Assembly: GCA_963662175.1 (NCBI GenBank) | Contig: OY759219.1 | Location: 28,252,908-28,316,907 of the forward strand | Reading direction: 5' to 3' | DNA length: 64,000 nt | Source of the DNA: Aradus depressus | Lineage: Eukaryota; Arthropoda; Insecta; Hemiptera; Aradidae | Part shown: in pieces, positions 43,376-58,100 of the stretch | How the letters are laid out: each line of letters opens with the position of its first letter | How positions within the stretch are numbered: the stretch's first letter is position 1 | The notes under the pieces: model-generated | Database searches by the model: none | The model's input: only the letters and a program-made list of their open reading frames with translations | Told to the model about the DNA's origin: nothing | Made by a program: the position numbers and the translations under genes

Positions 43376-43654
43376 ACGACAAATAACAGTTTTCAGTCAT
43401 ATCGACCAAAGAGAAGTGAGGGATCAGAGGAAGGACTCAAGTTCTTGAGTAATAAGACACCTATTGATTTAGGTGTGTTATTACTCAGGGACACAAATGG
43501 GGAAGTACATTGTCGGTGATTCACTAATTTTTTTTAAGAGTCTACGACGCCATGATATCTGGTCTTTTTCATTTGAAGAGAATTGAGATAACCACAAGGC
43601 CATTCTATTACTAGAGTTCCACCTGGTGTGTAAGAAAAGAAGTTCATAACAGGA

Positions 43655-43882
43655 CTCCGGCCTTCTGAGCTCAAGATCGCGTGTTCGAAACCCGGTCAAG
43701 GCGCAAAAAAATCTTGAGAACGCCGGATGGGACGTTAAGCGATGGTTCCGAGCCTGTACGTTGTCAGGTACTTGTTAAAGACCCCTAGCAGTGTCGGTGT
43801 GTTCACCAGAGCGATGAAAAGCGCTATGGTAGTAGGCGATATGATCTTATAATTAAACCCCGGGCATGAACCACAATAAATA
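43655..43882 (+). mobile_element. SINE-A, internally deleted
   Basis: CTTCTGAGCTCAAGATCGCG, box B GTTCGAAACCCGG, CCGGATGGGACGTTAAGCG, CCCCGGGCATGAACC. The middle hairpin is gone. Confidence 0.8.
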
Positions 43883-44014
43883 TTAACACTTACTAACTAG
43901 AAGTTCAAGAGTTGTCTATTATTTTAATGTTATTCTACACATTATTATTTCAAGGTCTTATCTATTTTTCTTTGCGTGGGTTACACTTATATTGGATTAT
44001 CCCATCTTATAGTG

Positions 44015-44410
44015 TAATTCCCCGGCACGAATGAATCAGTTAAGTTTTGGCTGAAAATCGTTAACTTCGACAGGGACTTAAGCTGAATCTTCATACTAAA
44101 TTTTGTATCGAAACATTCATTACATTAGCTGTTAATCGAGTTTTTGTTATAAGCCCCTCCCTAACTCCTCTGTTCTCTTTGGCCAATTTGACTGAAAATC
44201 AATAGGTGTCGTCCTTATGGGGTTATGGATATACATATGACATTTCGTATCGATACATAGAATGAATGTATCGATACGTATAGAATGAATACGTGTTCAT
44301 GGTCAGACAGGACTTCTTTTTCAAGTTTGGAACAGGGGGTCGAAAAACCTGAAATTCTCGTTAAAACTCAATTATCAAGTTTTTGAAAGATTGCATAACT
44401 TCCCCTATGC
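44015..44410 (-). repeat. Repeat X
   Basis: GTAATTCCCCGGCACGAATG to GCATAACTTCCCCTATGC. Contains a local duplication of ATAGAATGAATG (44257, 44280). Confidence 0.72.
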
Positions 44411-44670
44411 TTTTGGTCAGAAATTCGATGTTTAGTTTCACTGGAATTTCCTACATTAATCCACAATTGAAAAAAAAAAAAAAAATTATCTATGAATGAA
44501 TGTCTCGACACATTTTGTATGTATATCCAGGAATATATATGTATATCCAGAGTCCCATAAGGACGACACCTATTGATTTTCAGCTAAGGGGAGGAGAGCA
44601 TTACGGATTTACTCAACACAAAAACCCCAATAACTGCCGGTGTAATGAATTTAACAACACAAAATTTAGT
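44405..44670 (+). repeat. Repeat X, head-to-head, split
   Basis: TCAGAAATTCGATGTTTAG to CACAAAATTTAGTCTGA; continues at 45285-45385 (GATTCTGAAGTCC, GGTGGGAGAATAAAA). Confidence 0.68.
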
Positions 44671-45284
44671 CTGATATTTGTTTCCGTTAAACTAATACAT
44701 GGTAATAGGATACGTCAAATGAATTTATAAATTAAGATAGCTTATAAATTAGATTTATAACTACTTGAATCTAACACATCTATGATTAGTAGTAATAACA
44801 AAACTATTAAAAGAAGTAAAATGAAATTAATAAAAACTGAACAAATAAATACTTAAAAATATATGAGTGTATAAAAAACAAAATTAATACAGGATACGTT
44901 CATAATAAGTAGACACATTTTTTCAATTTAATAGAAATTTTTCAATTAATAGATAACTATTTTTCAAAAAAAACTCTTCGGAAGTGTCTTTATCCCAACG
45001 ATGTTTCGGGACGTTCTCACGACACATCAGAAAATAATGTAACTATAGCAATATATGAAAAATTATATATATATGTAGATTAATGAATTATAAATGAATG
45101 TATAAAAATGTGTAAATAAATAAAAAATTATAAATTAATAAATAAAACAATAACGTACATTGGACTCACCTTTAAGGTGTAGAGGAACTCTTCCCAAAAA
45201 ATAAAAGTGAAAGCTTTGTATCAAATAATGTTTTTGGATATGAAACACGATTCTTTATTGTGATTAAAGTATTGATTTTGAACA
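44671..45284 (-). mobile_element. ATT-tailed Penelope-like element copy
   Basis: Highly similar to 5830-6480. The hammerhead-like module is damaged (CTGATGTGTCG instead of CTGAAGATGGG; 45003-45026). Inserted in repeat X, which gives both ends. Confidence 0.6.
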
Positions 45285-45587
45285 GTGATGATTCTGAAGT
45301 CCACTGAGTGACACCTATTGATTTTAGCCCAATAGTTTGATTGATTTCATGGTGGGAGAATAAAATTTGATTAATTTTTCTCTCAAATTCAATTGATATA
45401 AACCCATGATAAAAAACATATCTTCGAAATTTAATTTACTGAGGGTAATGTCAAATATTAACACAACAATATATTTATTTAATTTGTTTTAATTAATCAC
45501 CCAAATATTCGCCGGCAGAATCCTATAATTTTTGACTTGTAATTGTTGTTAATTGTTTATATTGTTATTGTTACAGGTGACTAAAAG

Positions 45588-45821
45588 ATGCCGTCGTTGT
45601 TAGAGGGGATTGAGACTAAATATGGGCGAGACTCGGACAGCTCTGAGTTGGATATCCCCATTCTGTATGTTCCTCGAAAACCAGTCGACTACCTGCCTCC
45701 CATCCTCGTCTTCAACGACTTTGGGATAGACTCCGCCGGGAGTGTGGACAAACTGGAGACGAAATGTCAACATGTTCAGGAGCTGGACCTGGCCCAGAAC
45801 AGTCTTTCTCAGTGGGCAGAG
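45588..45821 (+). CDS. TBCEL: TBCEL coding exon 1
   Basis: Residues 1-78, phase 0 end (GCA GAG|GTCAGT). The exon itself begins at 45577 after TTGTTACAG. Start chosen because the residues after MPS align with the conserved TBCEL start and an upstream stop lies close by. Confidence 0.93.
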
Positions 45822-47569
45822 GTCAGTTCTCAGTTTTCAGTTAGAATTTAGGAGAGATTGCAGTAAAAACAATCGAAGAATTGTTGTTTTTGTCTAAAAT
45901 AATTATTTAAATAATAGCCCTCTTTTGTGGCTCTGATATACATTTTTTACCTCCCAGATAAACAGGTAAGGGCCTCGACTGGGTATTGCAACTTATAATA
46001 AATAAATAAAATAAACTTCTCTTTAAAATATTGTCTATTTCACAAAAAAACATTTATAATTATTTATGTATATATATAAATATAACTACAAAAATTAATA
46101 TTTATATGAATAACCAAATTCATTTAAATTACTCCCCTTTCTTAACACCTTAGCACCAGTTCTGTTTCCACGTATGTATTTAGTGCGATAGTTATTTTTA
46201 TTTCATACATCATAAATTGCAGTCCGCATATATTATCACTTCACTATTTGATCGTTTTCTTTATTTATTTTGTTATAATTTCAATTTATACAAAAAATAT
46301 GTAATGATGGGTAAAATTATTTGAACACATTAAAATGGCGTTATTTGAATATATACATTCTTAAAAAATAGTTGGTATATGATCATTTCAAGTTCATAGC
46401 AATGAATCTAAGTATTTAATTAAAGTCATTTTTATTTTAATACCCATCATTAAATATTTTTTGTTTAAATTGAAATTATAATAAAATAAATGAATAAAAA
46501 TACCAAATAGTGAATTGATAATATATATTGTGTGATGTATAAAAAATACACACATTCAAATTATTAATATTATAACTATATTTATTAGTATAAAATAAAT
46601 TAACTATATTTATTAGTATAAAATAATATCCAAGAAGCAACTAAATTAGTGAATAATAATATGAATGCATTTTGTTTTAAAACAACCCATGAATAAAAAA
46701 CAAAACACAACCATCAGCTGTTTTTAATTAGAGTCGAAGTCTGAGTCAATGGTGTGAGGTCTGGGTTGAGATGGAGTGAGAGTTTAGGCTTAAGGTGTGG
46801 AGAACTAAGTTGTAGTGAATTGTGATTATTTGGAGTTTTAATTGAAATAGATGCAGAAAGAAGGTACTTTAATTTAATTACATGATTTATATGCCCTAAA
46901 ATAACTTAAATTTGAAGAATGGTCAGTATTTAAAAAGAAAACAGACTAACATAAATGTAAAAAATTAGGTAGTAAGATTTCTTTTTGTAGATAATTTGAT
47001 TTTTTTTTATCTCTTAGTTATTAATTTTATTATGAAGTTTAAGTAAATAAACTCAATTATTTTTGTTCTCGTAAATTCTATGCTATTCGTTTTTCCTGTA
47101 GGCCCAGTAAGATAATTGCTGCCTTTGGATTAGATTTAATAGTTTTGCAAAATTTAGAAAAACAATATGGCATCTCCTTAGAAATCCAAATGAAAAGTTG
47201 GTTATTTATAAGAATTTTTTTTTTTAATACGTACACTTTCTTAAAAATTGCACGTCTTGAATTTTTGATATTTTTTTATGGCCCTTTTCGGAAGTTACTG
47301 TAGAAATCAAAATTTAGTAAAAGACAAAAGAGATATAATTTCTACAGAAAATGTGGTAATGTTATTTAACTTTTATTATTTATTCTGTTTATTTTAATTA
47401 ATATTAATTCAAATATTATATTTATATTTTGTCATTTATTTATTTTACAAAACATTATTTACCAAAGTTGACTACAATTTATGATGTATGAAATAAAAAT
47501 CACTATCACACGTGGAAACAGAACTGGTTCTACGGTGTTAACAAAAGGGAATAGTTAAAATAAATTCGG

Positions 47570-47615
<46 letters not shown>

Positions 47616-49160
47616 TATAATATGTACATATAAAATGAACATAAATTAAATAAAAATAATAATAAAGCAAACATTAAAGCAGATAAATAATACATAAAAG
47701 TGACCCCTCGAATGCTCTTACTTCCTGCCCGTCCACAAATCTCCGACTAGCTATAAATATTTTGATAATTCCAATGGCACTTCTACTTGGAGTTATCATT
47801 TCAACAGACAGACAAATACTTTTTTTTGTAACGGTGACAGAATAATGGAAATAAACAATAAGAAAAAAAAAAAAAGTCGACAACCTTGTAAGCTAAGTTT
47901 ATAAATTAGCTTCTTCATCCATTTGGAGAGGGCAGGTTTCCTTATATAGAGGAGCCTGACCCCTCCAAGACACTTCACTTCCTTGGTCGGTATCCAGACT
48001 CTCGGTCGGTTCTCAGCTCCCTCACAATACTTCGAAATAAAAACTACAATTCAATAATCAAAAATTTATTTATTTATATTAATATGTATGTTGATTTTGT
48101 TGTATATCTATTTTATTAATATATCGCAGGATTGACCAACCGTATAATAGGAGGAGAGAGATGAGTCTCGTGGTCCAAACAAACTCTAAGAATTTCTGCC
48201 AAGGTTTCGTATTTAGTGTGCGTTCTTCAGAGCCTTTTGTTAACTAATTAATATTAATTAACAAAAACATATATAAATAAATTCACCGTAAGAATTTCAA
48301 CCTTGCTGTGGATATTTCCGAAATTCTATCCAATAATAGCTCCCAAATTACGCAACTATTTTATTTTTTGCTCTTCACAAACCTCCTATCTAAATTGAGG
48401 TGCTCATTACAAAAAAAGCCCTAGTCAAAAATAGCAAATTTTCAGGAAAAAGAAAAAACGTTTGTGCTTCTTTCAGGTTCAAGTAATTCAAATGATTTTT
48501 TGCTGATGCTTAGTTGGGTATATTAGTAAACTAATGACATACATTTTGCCAAACTCTGCTATGCTTAAGGGGGATAGCCAACCCTCAAAAATTGCATACC
48601 CCCTGACAAGGGTTGTTTTTGTATGAAATAAAAATGGGCGCAAAAAGAAATAAAACTTGTTTATCCATTGTTTTAATAGAACAATATTAGTACCTTATAT
48701 AAAGCTTGTCAAAAAATACTAACAAATAATAAGAAACAATAGAAAGTATATAAAATAAAAAGTATATTATTACACATTTATTCATAAATCCATCATTTCC
48801 ATCAAAAAATGCCCTTGTCAGTTGACATGGGTTGTTTTTGCAGAACCGGTCAAATTTCTCTGTTCTGTAACTCTAGACAGGGGCCGTTCTTATTTGCACT
48901 CTATTAACAGGGTTATTAGTACCATCTTCTACTACAAGAATGCGCTGAAATCTCAAAATCGTAAAAAATTGACAAGGACTGTTTTTTTTATGAGCACCTC
49001 AATTATAAAACAAAATTGTCTTCCTCAGGTAGTCTTTCTATTCCTTACACAGCAATCTCGACCTTTATTATTATTAATCTGCGCCTATCCAAATTAGCCC
49101 GCTAGGATCCCCACAGACCTGCATCCATCAGACAATCAGACATCCATGCCTTGAAGAAAA

Positions 49161-49194
<34 letters not shown>

Positions 49195-52100
49195 TAATTT
49201 TTGAATGAATGTTGTTTGTATGTAGATAAGTGTGAGTGAAACTTTCTATCCCCATTCCTTTAAGCTATGCCAGTATTCTTTTAGCCTCTACAGTGTACTG
49301 GTGTTTTTTTTTATTGATCTACAATGTGTAAAGTAGGTGAGGGCGCCGGTAGTTCTGTGGTATGCGCGCTTGCTTACTGAGCTTTAAATCACGGGTTCAA
49401 AACCCGGTAGAAGCCCTTATTTTATTTTATATGGGAGTACAAAAAAAAAAAAAACTTAAGCATACCGTCCTTCGGGTGGGTCGTTAAGTGGTGTACGATT
49501 TCAGGTACTCGTTAAAGACCCCCCATTGAGGGTACTCAAAATTTAGGACTCCCATAGTAGAGGGAGGCTGTGGAGTTAGAGCCCGGGCATGTGTCATACT
49601 AATTAACTAACTATACAATAGGTAGATGTGACTATACATAAAACAAGAATACAAACAGCCAGTGCTGAAGAGATGTACTGACAATAACCACATAAATCCC
49701 TCAATTAAAAATATTGAAACTTTAATGATTTCTTAGTTCCACTATCTAATGTTTTGATGGAGTTAAACTCAAACCGATGTTCATCCATTAGCTGTACATT
49801 TCGTATTGTTTAATATATTTTTTTAAAGAACATAATTTAGAGAATATAGTGCACGAAAAAATATATAGTTTATATATCTTATAAGTATAAGGATATATAC
49901 TTTGGAGAAAGAGGTGCAAGGTCGATGAGAATTTATGAGTCAGAATGTTTCACCTTGCGGAGCTCAGGAATGTGCTTTGGCCACTTCAACATTCCTTCTC
50001 AAAGTTTTACAAATCTTTCACCCAGAAAATTATTTAAACTTATTTTCTCTTTATTTAATTTAAATAAAAGTTACATTAATAATATACATACCTATGCATT
50101 TTCATTTTATAAATATTTGTTTTGTTATGATTTTAGGTTATGACAATCCTACGAATAATGCCACGACTGAAATTTGTTAACCTGAGTTTTAATTCATTGA
50201 GTACGGCATTGACAGACGAGCTACTTCTCACCAACAGCTTCCCAGGGCTGAAGAATCTAATTCTAAATGGGACATACATCGACTGGGTCAGCGTGCGGAA
50301 GCTTGTCAAGTATCTACCAAGGTAACTTCTTCCTGAAGTATTTTGAGTTGACTGATGTCTTCCATATCATTTCCATCTACTTTAACCAACTATACAATAA
50401 TAATAATAATAACATGTATTTCAGTTAAAATTATAACATGGTAATGGGGTAAAAATTTATATATTATGGTACTTTATGTATTAGATATTTAAACAGTTAG
50501 AGGGCGATGATAACTCAGTGGTATGCGTGCTTGCTTACTGTGCTCAAGGTCGAGGGTTCGAGACTCGACCGAGGCCCTTAGCTTATTTTATCTAAGAGGT
50601 AAAATAAAATTAAGCACGTCGTCCTTCGGATGGGACGGTAAGCGATGGTCCCGAGCCTGTACCCCTATCCTAGGTAAATAAAAATTTAGGTAGACAAAAT
50701 TTAGGACTCCCATAGTAGAGTCGGGCTCATGTCCACCAGAGTGACGAAAGAGCCCTCTAGTAGTAGCCGATATGAACTTGTAGTTAAATTCCGGGCATGA
50801 GTCATAATAACTAACTACTAATAAGTACATTGGCTATAGTTTTTAATAATAATGCAAATTGTGATGCATTTCTTTTTATATAATTTTTCCAAAAGTGTCT
50901 TTCATGACGTTACTTCAGGAAGTTTTTACGTCCTTTTCTCCGATCAGAATGTACTATAGAGAAGAAATTTAGTTAGTTCGCTATTGTGACTTATGCCCAA
51001 GCTTTAACTACGAGGTCATATATCGCCTACTACCTCGAGTCCGAATCTTCTGTGGGGATATTTTCCTACACAGGTTTAGTTACCTAAGACCGGGATCTTT
51101 AACGTGTACACGACATCAAAAAGGCTCGGGATCACCGCTTAACCCCATCCGAAGAACGACGTGCTCAAGGTTTTTTTTACCTCCTAGATAAAAAACCTAC
51201 GCCCGGTTTTCGAACCCGCGATCTTGAGCTTAGTAGGCTAACACGCTACTTACTAAAGTAATTGTTCACACCAAAATAATTTGTAAAAAAATTAAGAAAG
51301 GGGCTTGAATATTAAAATTGTCCATAACTCCAAATCATCTTTTCAGACTTAGTGCCTTTCGTTTGTAAGCCCTCGATATATATATTGTAAATTTAAAAAA
51401 TATTTAGGCAAAATTATAGACTTTTTAAAATTATTTATGGCTGCATTAATGTCATCCTCTGAGTTGAAACATTATAATTTAATAACTTCTGTAAATAACG
51501 AGAGGTTAATGGATACTTGTGTGTAATGTTTTAGATTTTTGAGAAAAAAATTAAATAAATAAAAGATACAAAGACTATTGTGTGGAAGAAGATATATTTA
51601 ATTTATGCAAGTAAGATGCAAAATATACACTGCATCAAATACAATTATGTATGACAAAATATAGTCGACAATCGAGTAATTTTATATTTTCAGCCGACAC
51701 TCATCTTATATACAAATATACTTCATACAAAGAATGATTCTTGTATTTGTGTAGATTTTTTTGAAAACAAGGCTGTGTACACACAACACTAAATATAGGT
51801 TAACGATATAGATAAGACTCCTGTGTGCGATTATAATATTCGCTATGATAATTTTTGGTTCATAGTACCTCTTATCATTGATATTGCCTAATTTAGATTA
51901 TTTACGTAAATATAAACATAAATGTACTGTTATATTATTCTCCCTTTTTTATTTTCTGAGTTCAAACACACACATTTTGGGTATAATCTTCCATCATCAG
52001 TTTCTCATTAATTTGTTGTTTCTGTTTTCGATAGGATATTTTATTTTTTAATATTAATAACGTTGATTAATTTTTAATTCTTGACGGATACTTATTTGAG

Positions 52101-55100
52101 TATTTGATGAGTCTAGACAGAATTTTTAGTCAAATATACCGTCTCAAATAACAAGACTCTGTCAAAAATTAATCAACAATATAAATATCCCTCCCGATAC
52201 CAGGTGGGGTCGGTCGTTTACGAGCCCAAGCCTAGTTATTGATGTGTTGATGCTATACTTACGAGATTTTATGACATTTAACCTTCAAATATCTGTAACA
52301 TGTCAGTGACCCACTTGGTACTTTACCTGGGTACTTGTTAGATGGCCTAATTCCGTAATTGAGCCCTTTTTAACTGTGTAAACAGTAGTTTATTTAATTT
52401 CTGTGAATTTTAACAACATTATGTCCTCCCTCTGTTTATTTACTTAGTCATTCTTCTTTCTCGACACTGAATTTCCTCGTAACCCATCGTGTACGTCGAA
52501 ACTAAATTTCTTTAGAATCCATCTAATTCTGTTTCTGATTATTTTCTTTGGCTAATATGTATCGAGCATAAAGCCAAAAAACAAAAACAAAACAAAAAAA
52601 CATTATTTTCTGTTTCTATTCAAGTCTGAGTTCATTGAAAGAAAAATTGTAGAAAATTCAAGAGTAATAATTGCAAACAACTTTGACCCTGAAGATGTTG
52701 ATGTCCTTTCCGAATGCTCTGAAACGGAATGATATGTGGAATATGCCAGCCAGCGACAAACTCGAAGATGGCTACTCTTTATGAATTTGATTGACATTGC
52801 GGTAATAAATGCATTTGTCCTTTGGATTCATCTGCATCCAGAATGGAACAAGACCTATCGTGAACCATGACGTCCCACCAGGATCCCAACATTCGAAACA
52901 TGTTATCTACAGAACTGCATAAGTCAATAGAGGATTGCCTAAAAACGATTCCTAGGGAAACCAAAAAACCAATGGAAGTAGATGTCTCACAACAGCTTCC
53001 ATCTACTTCAAAGAAGAGCGGTAGGTTTTACGTTTATTTTACCTCTCATATAAAATAAACTAAGGGCCTCGGTCGGGTTTCGAACACGCGATCTTGAGCT
53101 CATTAAGCAAGCACTGAGCTACCGGCGCCCGCTATATATACCCGAATAGCCTATAGCCTTTGTATTAAGTATATTTTGAACTCAGAAAATAGATGGGAGA
53201 ATAATATAGGTGCCACATATTTTATTGTGAGTGATGTTACACTGAGTTAAAGAATTATGTAAAATAAAAAGTGTTGCGACAAGAATATTGGTGAATTTTG
53301 GTTATTGAAAGAACCTTTAGAAACATTGTCTGATGTTTCGTGCTTTAAAAAAAGAAGAATTATAGACCTATATATTTTCTTTAGCAGAATGTATTTTACT
53401 GTTTAATTTTTTTATTTTATTTTTTTTCAGCCTTGAAGAGCTTCACCTCAGCCTAAATGGCTACAACCAAGTAGAGCTAGAAGAGGAAGAAACTTCGGTA
53501 CCTGTTGTCCACAAAGGGGTGAAAAACCTTTATTTCACAGGTAAAAATATAATAATATTTTAACTTTAACATGTACATGGACGTAGTACTTAACTTAAGG
53601 AGAAATTAGAATAAGGCTTCGTAGAAAAGTACAACTTTTTCAGCCTAGAAATTTAAGCCCAAAAGCAGCCGTAGTAATTGACCCAAATTCGTATTGCTTA
53701 GAATGTTCAACTTGTAAGTTGAGAAACGCGGACTTATTGTGAAAAGTTATAATAAATGAAACAAACTTAGTTTTTGAAATATTGTATCTTCCATAAGACA
53801 TTTGAACATAAACACCTATTTCAGCATCTCAAGGTTTAGTTATATATCCCTAAGGACCATCACTGAAATATTCTGGGAAATTGAGTCAGTTATTGTGATT
53901 CTAGCCCAGGCTTTAACTACAAGGTCGGGAGCCATGGTGGCCGTGCGGGCTAGAGCGTAGGGCTTGTGTCGCATGGTCTCACCATGGTTTGCGGGTTCGA
54001 ATCCCGTCCGGGAGTGAGTTTTATTTCATAGATAGAACTCCCTCCCGGGACCATGGATGTCGTAAATAATAAATAACACAGTGTCGTGGCTAATATGCTT
54101 CGTGTACATAAAGCAAAAAAAAAAAAAGAAGAAAAACTACAAGGTCAATTTCAAGTTCTTTGCAATCGTTTTAAGTGAGTTCACAAAGTTCCAATCAAAT
54201 GCTCAATCAAACATCATTGTGAAAATGTTCGTTATTATGACTCATGTCCGGGCTTTAACTACAAGGTCATATCGCCTACTACCAAAGCGCTCTTCCGACA
54301 CTGAGGCCGACTTTACTATGGGAGTCCTAAATTTTGCCTACCTAGGTTTAGGTTTATTCACCTAAGGTACCTTTAAAGAATACCTGACCGCACACACTCG
54401 GGATTATCGCTTAACGTCTCATCCGAGGGACTGCGCACTGAGTTTCGAACCCGCGATTTCGAGCTTAGTAGACTAGCACGTTTCCCATCTCTCCAGCTGT
54501 ATATAAATAAATTGGATTTTATTTTATTTTTACTTATTAACCATTAGTTGCTATACTGGATGTTAATAGTATTTTGAATTCTCTTGAATGGGGTGTTCAT
54601 TTTTTTCCCATTTACCCCCAATTTCATTTGAATATTTTGAAACTCATAGAGAAGAAAAACACTGTAATCCACATTTCGATTTGTTATTTATTGTTATAGC
54701 AGGAGACAGTTTAAGGTGACAGAACTCTATATAATTGAACCTGACCATGGTGTATTGAACAAAACTAGTAGTTTATGTTTACATTTCTTGAATAGATAAT
54801 ATTTCTGAAAATAAAGTTTGTTTTATTGTGTCATTAATTTTGACAAAAGAGTGACCTTCAGCTGTCAAACTAGAACCAATATCATCACTGAACTTTAGTT
54901 CAATAAAGTATCTCCCTTTTCCTCCCCAATAATTTTATTAATATTATTGTTAATAATTATTAATATTAATACTGTTAATAGCTATTAGGTTAGGTTTTAT
55001 GACTCATGCCCGGGCTTTAACTACGAGGTCATATCGCTTACTACCAGAGCGCTCTTTCGTCACTCTGGTGGACATGAGCCCGAATCTACTGTGGGAGTCC

Positions 55101-58100
55101 TAAATTTTGCCTACCCTAAATTTTTATTCACCTAGGGTAGGGGTCTTTAACGAGTACCTGACATCGTACAGGCTCGGGACCATCGCTTAACGTCCCATCC
55201 GAAGGACGGCGTGCTTAAGTTAATTTTACCTCCCAGATAAAATAAACTAAGGGCCTCGGTCGGGCTACGAACCCACGACCTTGAGCTCAGAAGTCAAGCA
55301 CGCATACCACTGAGCTACCGGCGCCCTCAAGCCACTTTCACCAAAAAAGTAGAAGACAAAATATTTTCGGTTTCGATGAATTATGGATTTTTTAAATCAG
55401 TAAAGAACTTAATGCAAAGTTTCTTCAAAGTTTTAAAAATGTAACTTGGACAACTTTGATTCTAACCCCGTCAATTGTATATCCAGAACTTGATAGGACA
55501 AAACCTAACAATCTTCAATGGAATTAGCCGCAGGAACGGAGAGGATTCGGGGTGGCACATAATAATAATAATAATAATTTATTTCCGTTAAACCAATACA
55601 TGGTAATAGGATACGTCAAATGAATTTATACATTAAGATAGCTTATATATTAGATATATAACTACTTGAGTCTAACACATCTATGATTAGTAGTAATAAC
55701 AAAACTATTAAAAAAAGTAAAATGAAATTAATAAAAACTGTACAAATAAATACTTAAAAATATATTAGTATATATATAATAATAATAACAATACAAGATA
55801 CGTTCATAATAAGTAGACACATTTTTCAATTTAATACAAGTTAAGATAACTATTTTTCAAAAAAAACTCTTCGGATGTGTCTTTATCCCCCAACGATGTT
55901 ACGGGACGTTCTTACGTCCCATCATCAATAGCTATTAATTATTACGGCCCATCATAATAGCTATTAATTATAGTTATTGTAATAACTATTAATACTACTC
56001 ACTACATTGTTATCTATCCAAGTATTATTATTCGCTCATAAACTTAACCCTATCAACAAATGTAGGAACTGTATCAGTAATGATAAAAAGTCGTCGGTTT
56101 AATCACCGGCTACGTACTTCCCCAGGATGAAGTAATCAATACATGACTTATAAAGGGGCTCCTAAACCCCCCATACTAAATTTTGTGTTGTTAAATTCAT
56201 TACATCGGCAGTTATTAGAGTTTCAGCCCCCTCCCCCCGTTTCCCTTTAGCCGATATCTTTTAACTTATGGTAAGCCGAAAACGGTACACATTTATGTAT
56301 ATGTATGTGGAATTAGACAATATAAGTGTTCAATAAAAAAGTGCTTTATTATCATCTTTTTAATTTTATTTATTAGTATTTCCACTATATTGACACAAAA
56401 CGCAAAAAAAAAAAAGTATTCGGATATATATATATATATATTTGTATATAATAATTAGTTGCCTCTCCTTGTTTGCAGACAACACGATCAACAGATGGGG
56501 AGAGGTGGCCAAGCTCGGGAGTGCCTTCCCCAGCCTCGACTCTCTCGTGTTGGCCGACTGTCCCATCGCCAGTCTGGAGGTGTCCAGCCCCAGTAGCTCT
56601 CCTGATCATCCTGACCACCTTCATCAGCCCTACTCCAGGTCTGAGTCTGAGTGTGAGTCTGGAAGTACTGCTTCTTCCCCACATCATACCTTCAGAGGCC
56701 TCAAGTTCCTCAATCTGAACAATACTCTCATTGCCTCCTGGGAGGATATCGACAGGCTGGCCTGCTTCCCCAGTCTAGTACATCTCAGGATCCATGGTCT
56801 ACCTCTCTTTGAGGTATTACACACCTATTTATCCTTCTATTTTATAATTAAACTCTGTAATCTCCTTCCTAAGAAGAATTAGGTACATGTAATCTGTCTA
56901 GATATTTGTAAAATCAGACGTCTACCCATTATTTTATTTATAAACACTATTTTGTCAACCTTAGTAGTACATCTACAATATAAATATCGATGCGTGTGGA
57001 CTTGTGTATATTTTCTTATTGACGGGTAAAATATCCTACCAAATTTGGTTTCGAGCCATCTGGCCGTTTGCCCGGAATTGTTTTGACACACAATATTTTT
57101 TTTCTCGGGGACCTCAAGACGACAATATGAAACGAGCAGGTCTTCTATTGTAGCCCGGGAAAAACTGCGTTATATCAGTTTATCTGAAACTGATTACATG
57201 CGATATCTGGACGAAGAACACACAGCTTATTCTACGATACAATTACAGCAAACATTTATCATAAAATTGAATAACTATAAATATTTCTCCATGTATATTT
57301 TATCACCTCAAATTGTACTTCCGAGCTATTATTTCTTTGTTTATTTATATTTGTTTCCTCTTTTTGTTTAGTATCCACAAGAGTACACGAAGCACGAGAG
57401 ACGACAACTGCTGACGGCCCGACTGCCCAACATCAGGACTCTGAACGGTGGAGCAGAGATCGGGATAGACGACAGGGAGGATGCGGAGAGGGCTTTCATC
57501 CGACACTATATGGACAAGGCCGAGAGTGACAGACCTGAAAGGTATTTTTCATATTTTCAGTATTTTCAAATGGTTCAAAAAGTGAGTGGCCCGAGATGGC
57601 GACCGCTACTCAGGGCTCTCACCTCTTAAGCAGTCCTCACTGTAAGATATCCCAACTTCAACAATTGAGTGGTTGACGCGAAAAAGGTTCTAAGCGCCAC
57701 TTTAGTCGAAAATGAGATTTCTGTGGAATAAGGTTCTATAGGCATCTATGGACTGTGTAGGGAAGTTTTTTTTTGCCGTTACAGCAGCAGTTGTATTGAG
57801 CCCACGACAGCGTTGAGCCTCATAGAAGAAGGTTCTAACAGCCATCAGTAGTTCTCAACATGGCAGCGGAAGGAAGTGTTATTTTGGCGTTTAAAACCTT
57901 TTTCGCGTCAACCACTCAATTAGTGAAAAATATTTCGGATTGTAAAATTTGTAAGTAACCTTTATTGAATCATTAAATCGATGGTCACAGTGAATACTTG
58001 GGTTACTCGAAAACACAGTTTTACAGAAGAGCAACTTTAAAGTTTGAAGATTTCTCTTCAGAGGGGGCTGAGGGGCAGGCTCTGGAGGAACGTTCAGTTC

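Larger units (their letters stand above)
42400..43535 (+). repeat. Repeat X, split by hAT
   Basis: X at 42415-42503 and 43376-43535, ending GGGGAAGTACATTGTCGG. The hAT element sits in the GGGACGACA motif of the sub-repeat. Confidence 0.7.
46112..47569. mobile_element. Large inverted-repeat element containing repeat Z
   Basis: Ends share about 110 bp inverted: ACCAAATTCATTTAAATTAC at left against ACCGAATTTATTTTAACTAT at right, then CAGTTCTGTTTCCACGT and TTTTTATTTCATACATC. A second palindrome lies inside (46225-46535). Repeat Z (minus) fills 46490-47350. No ORF. Confidence 0.65.
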
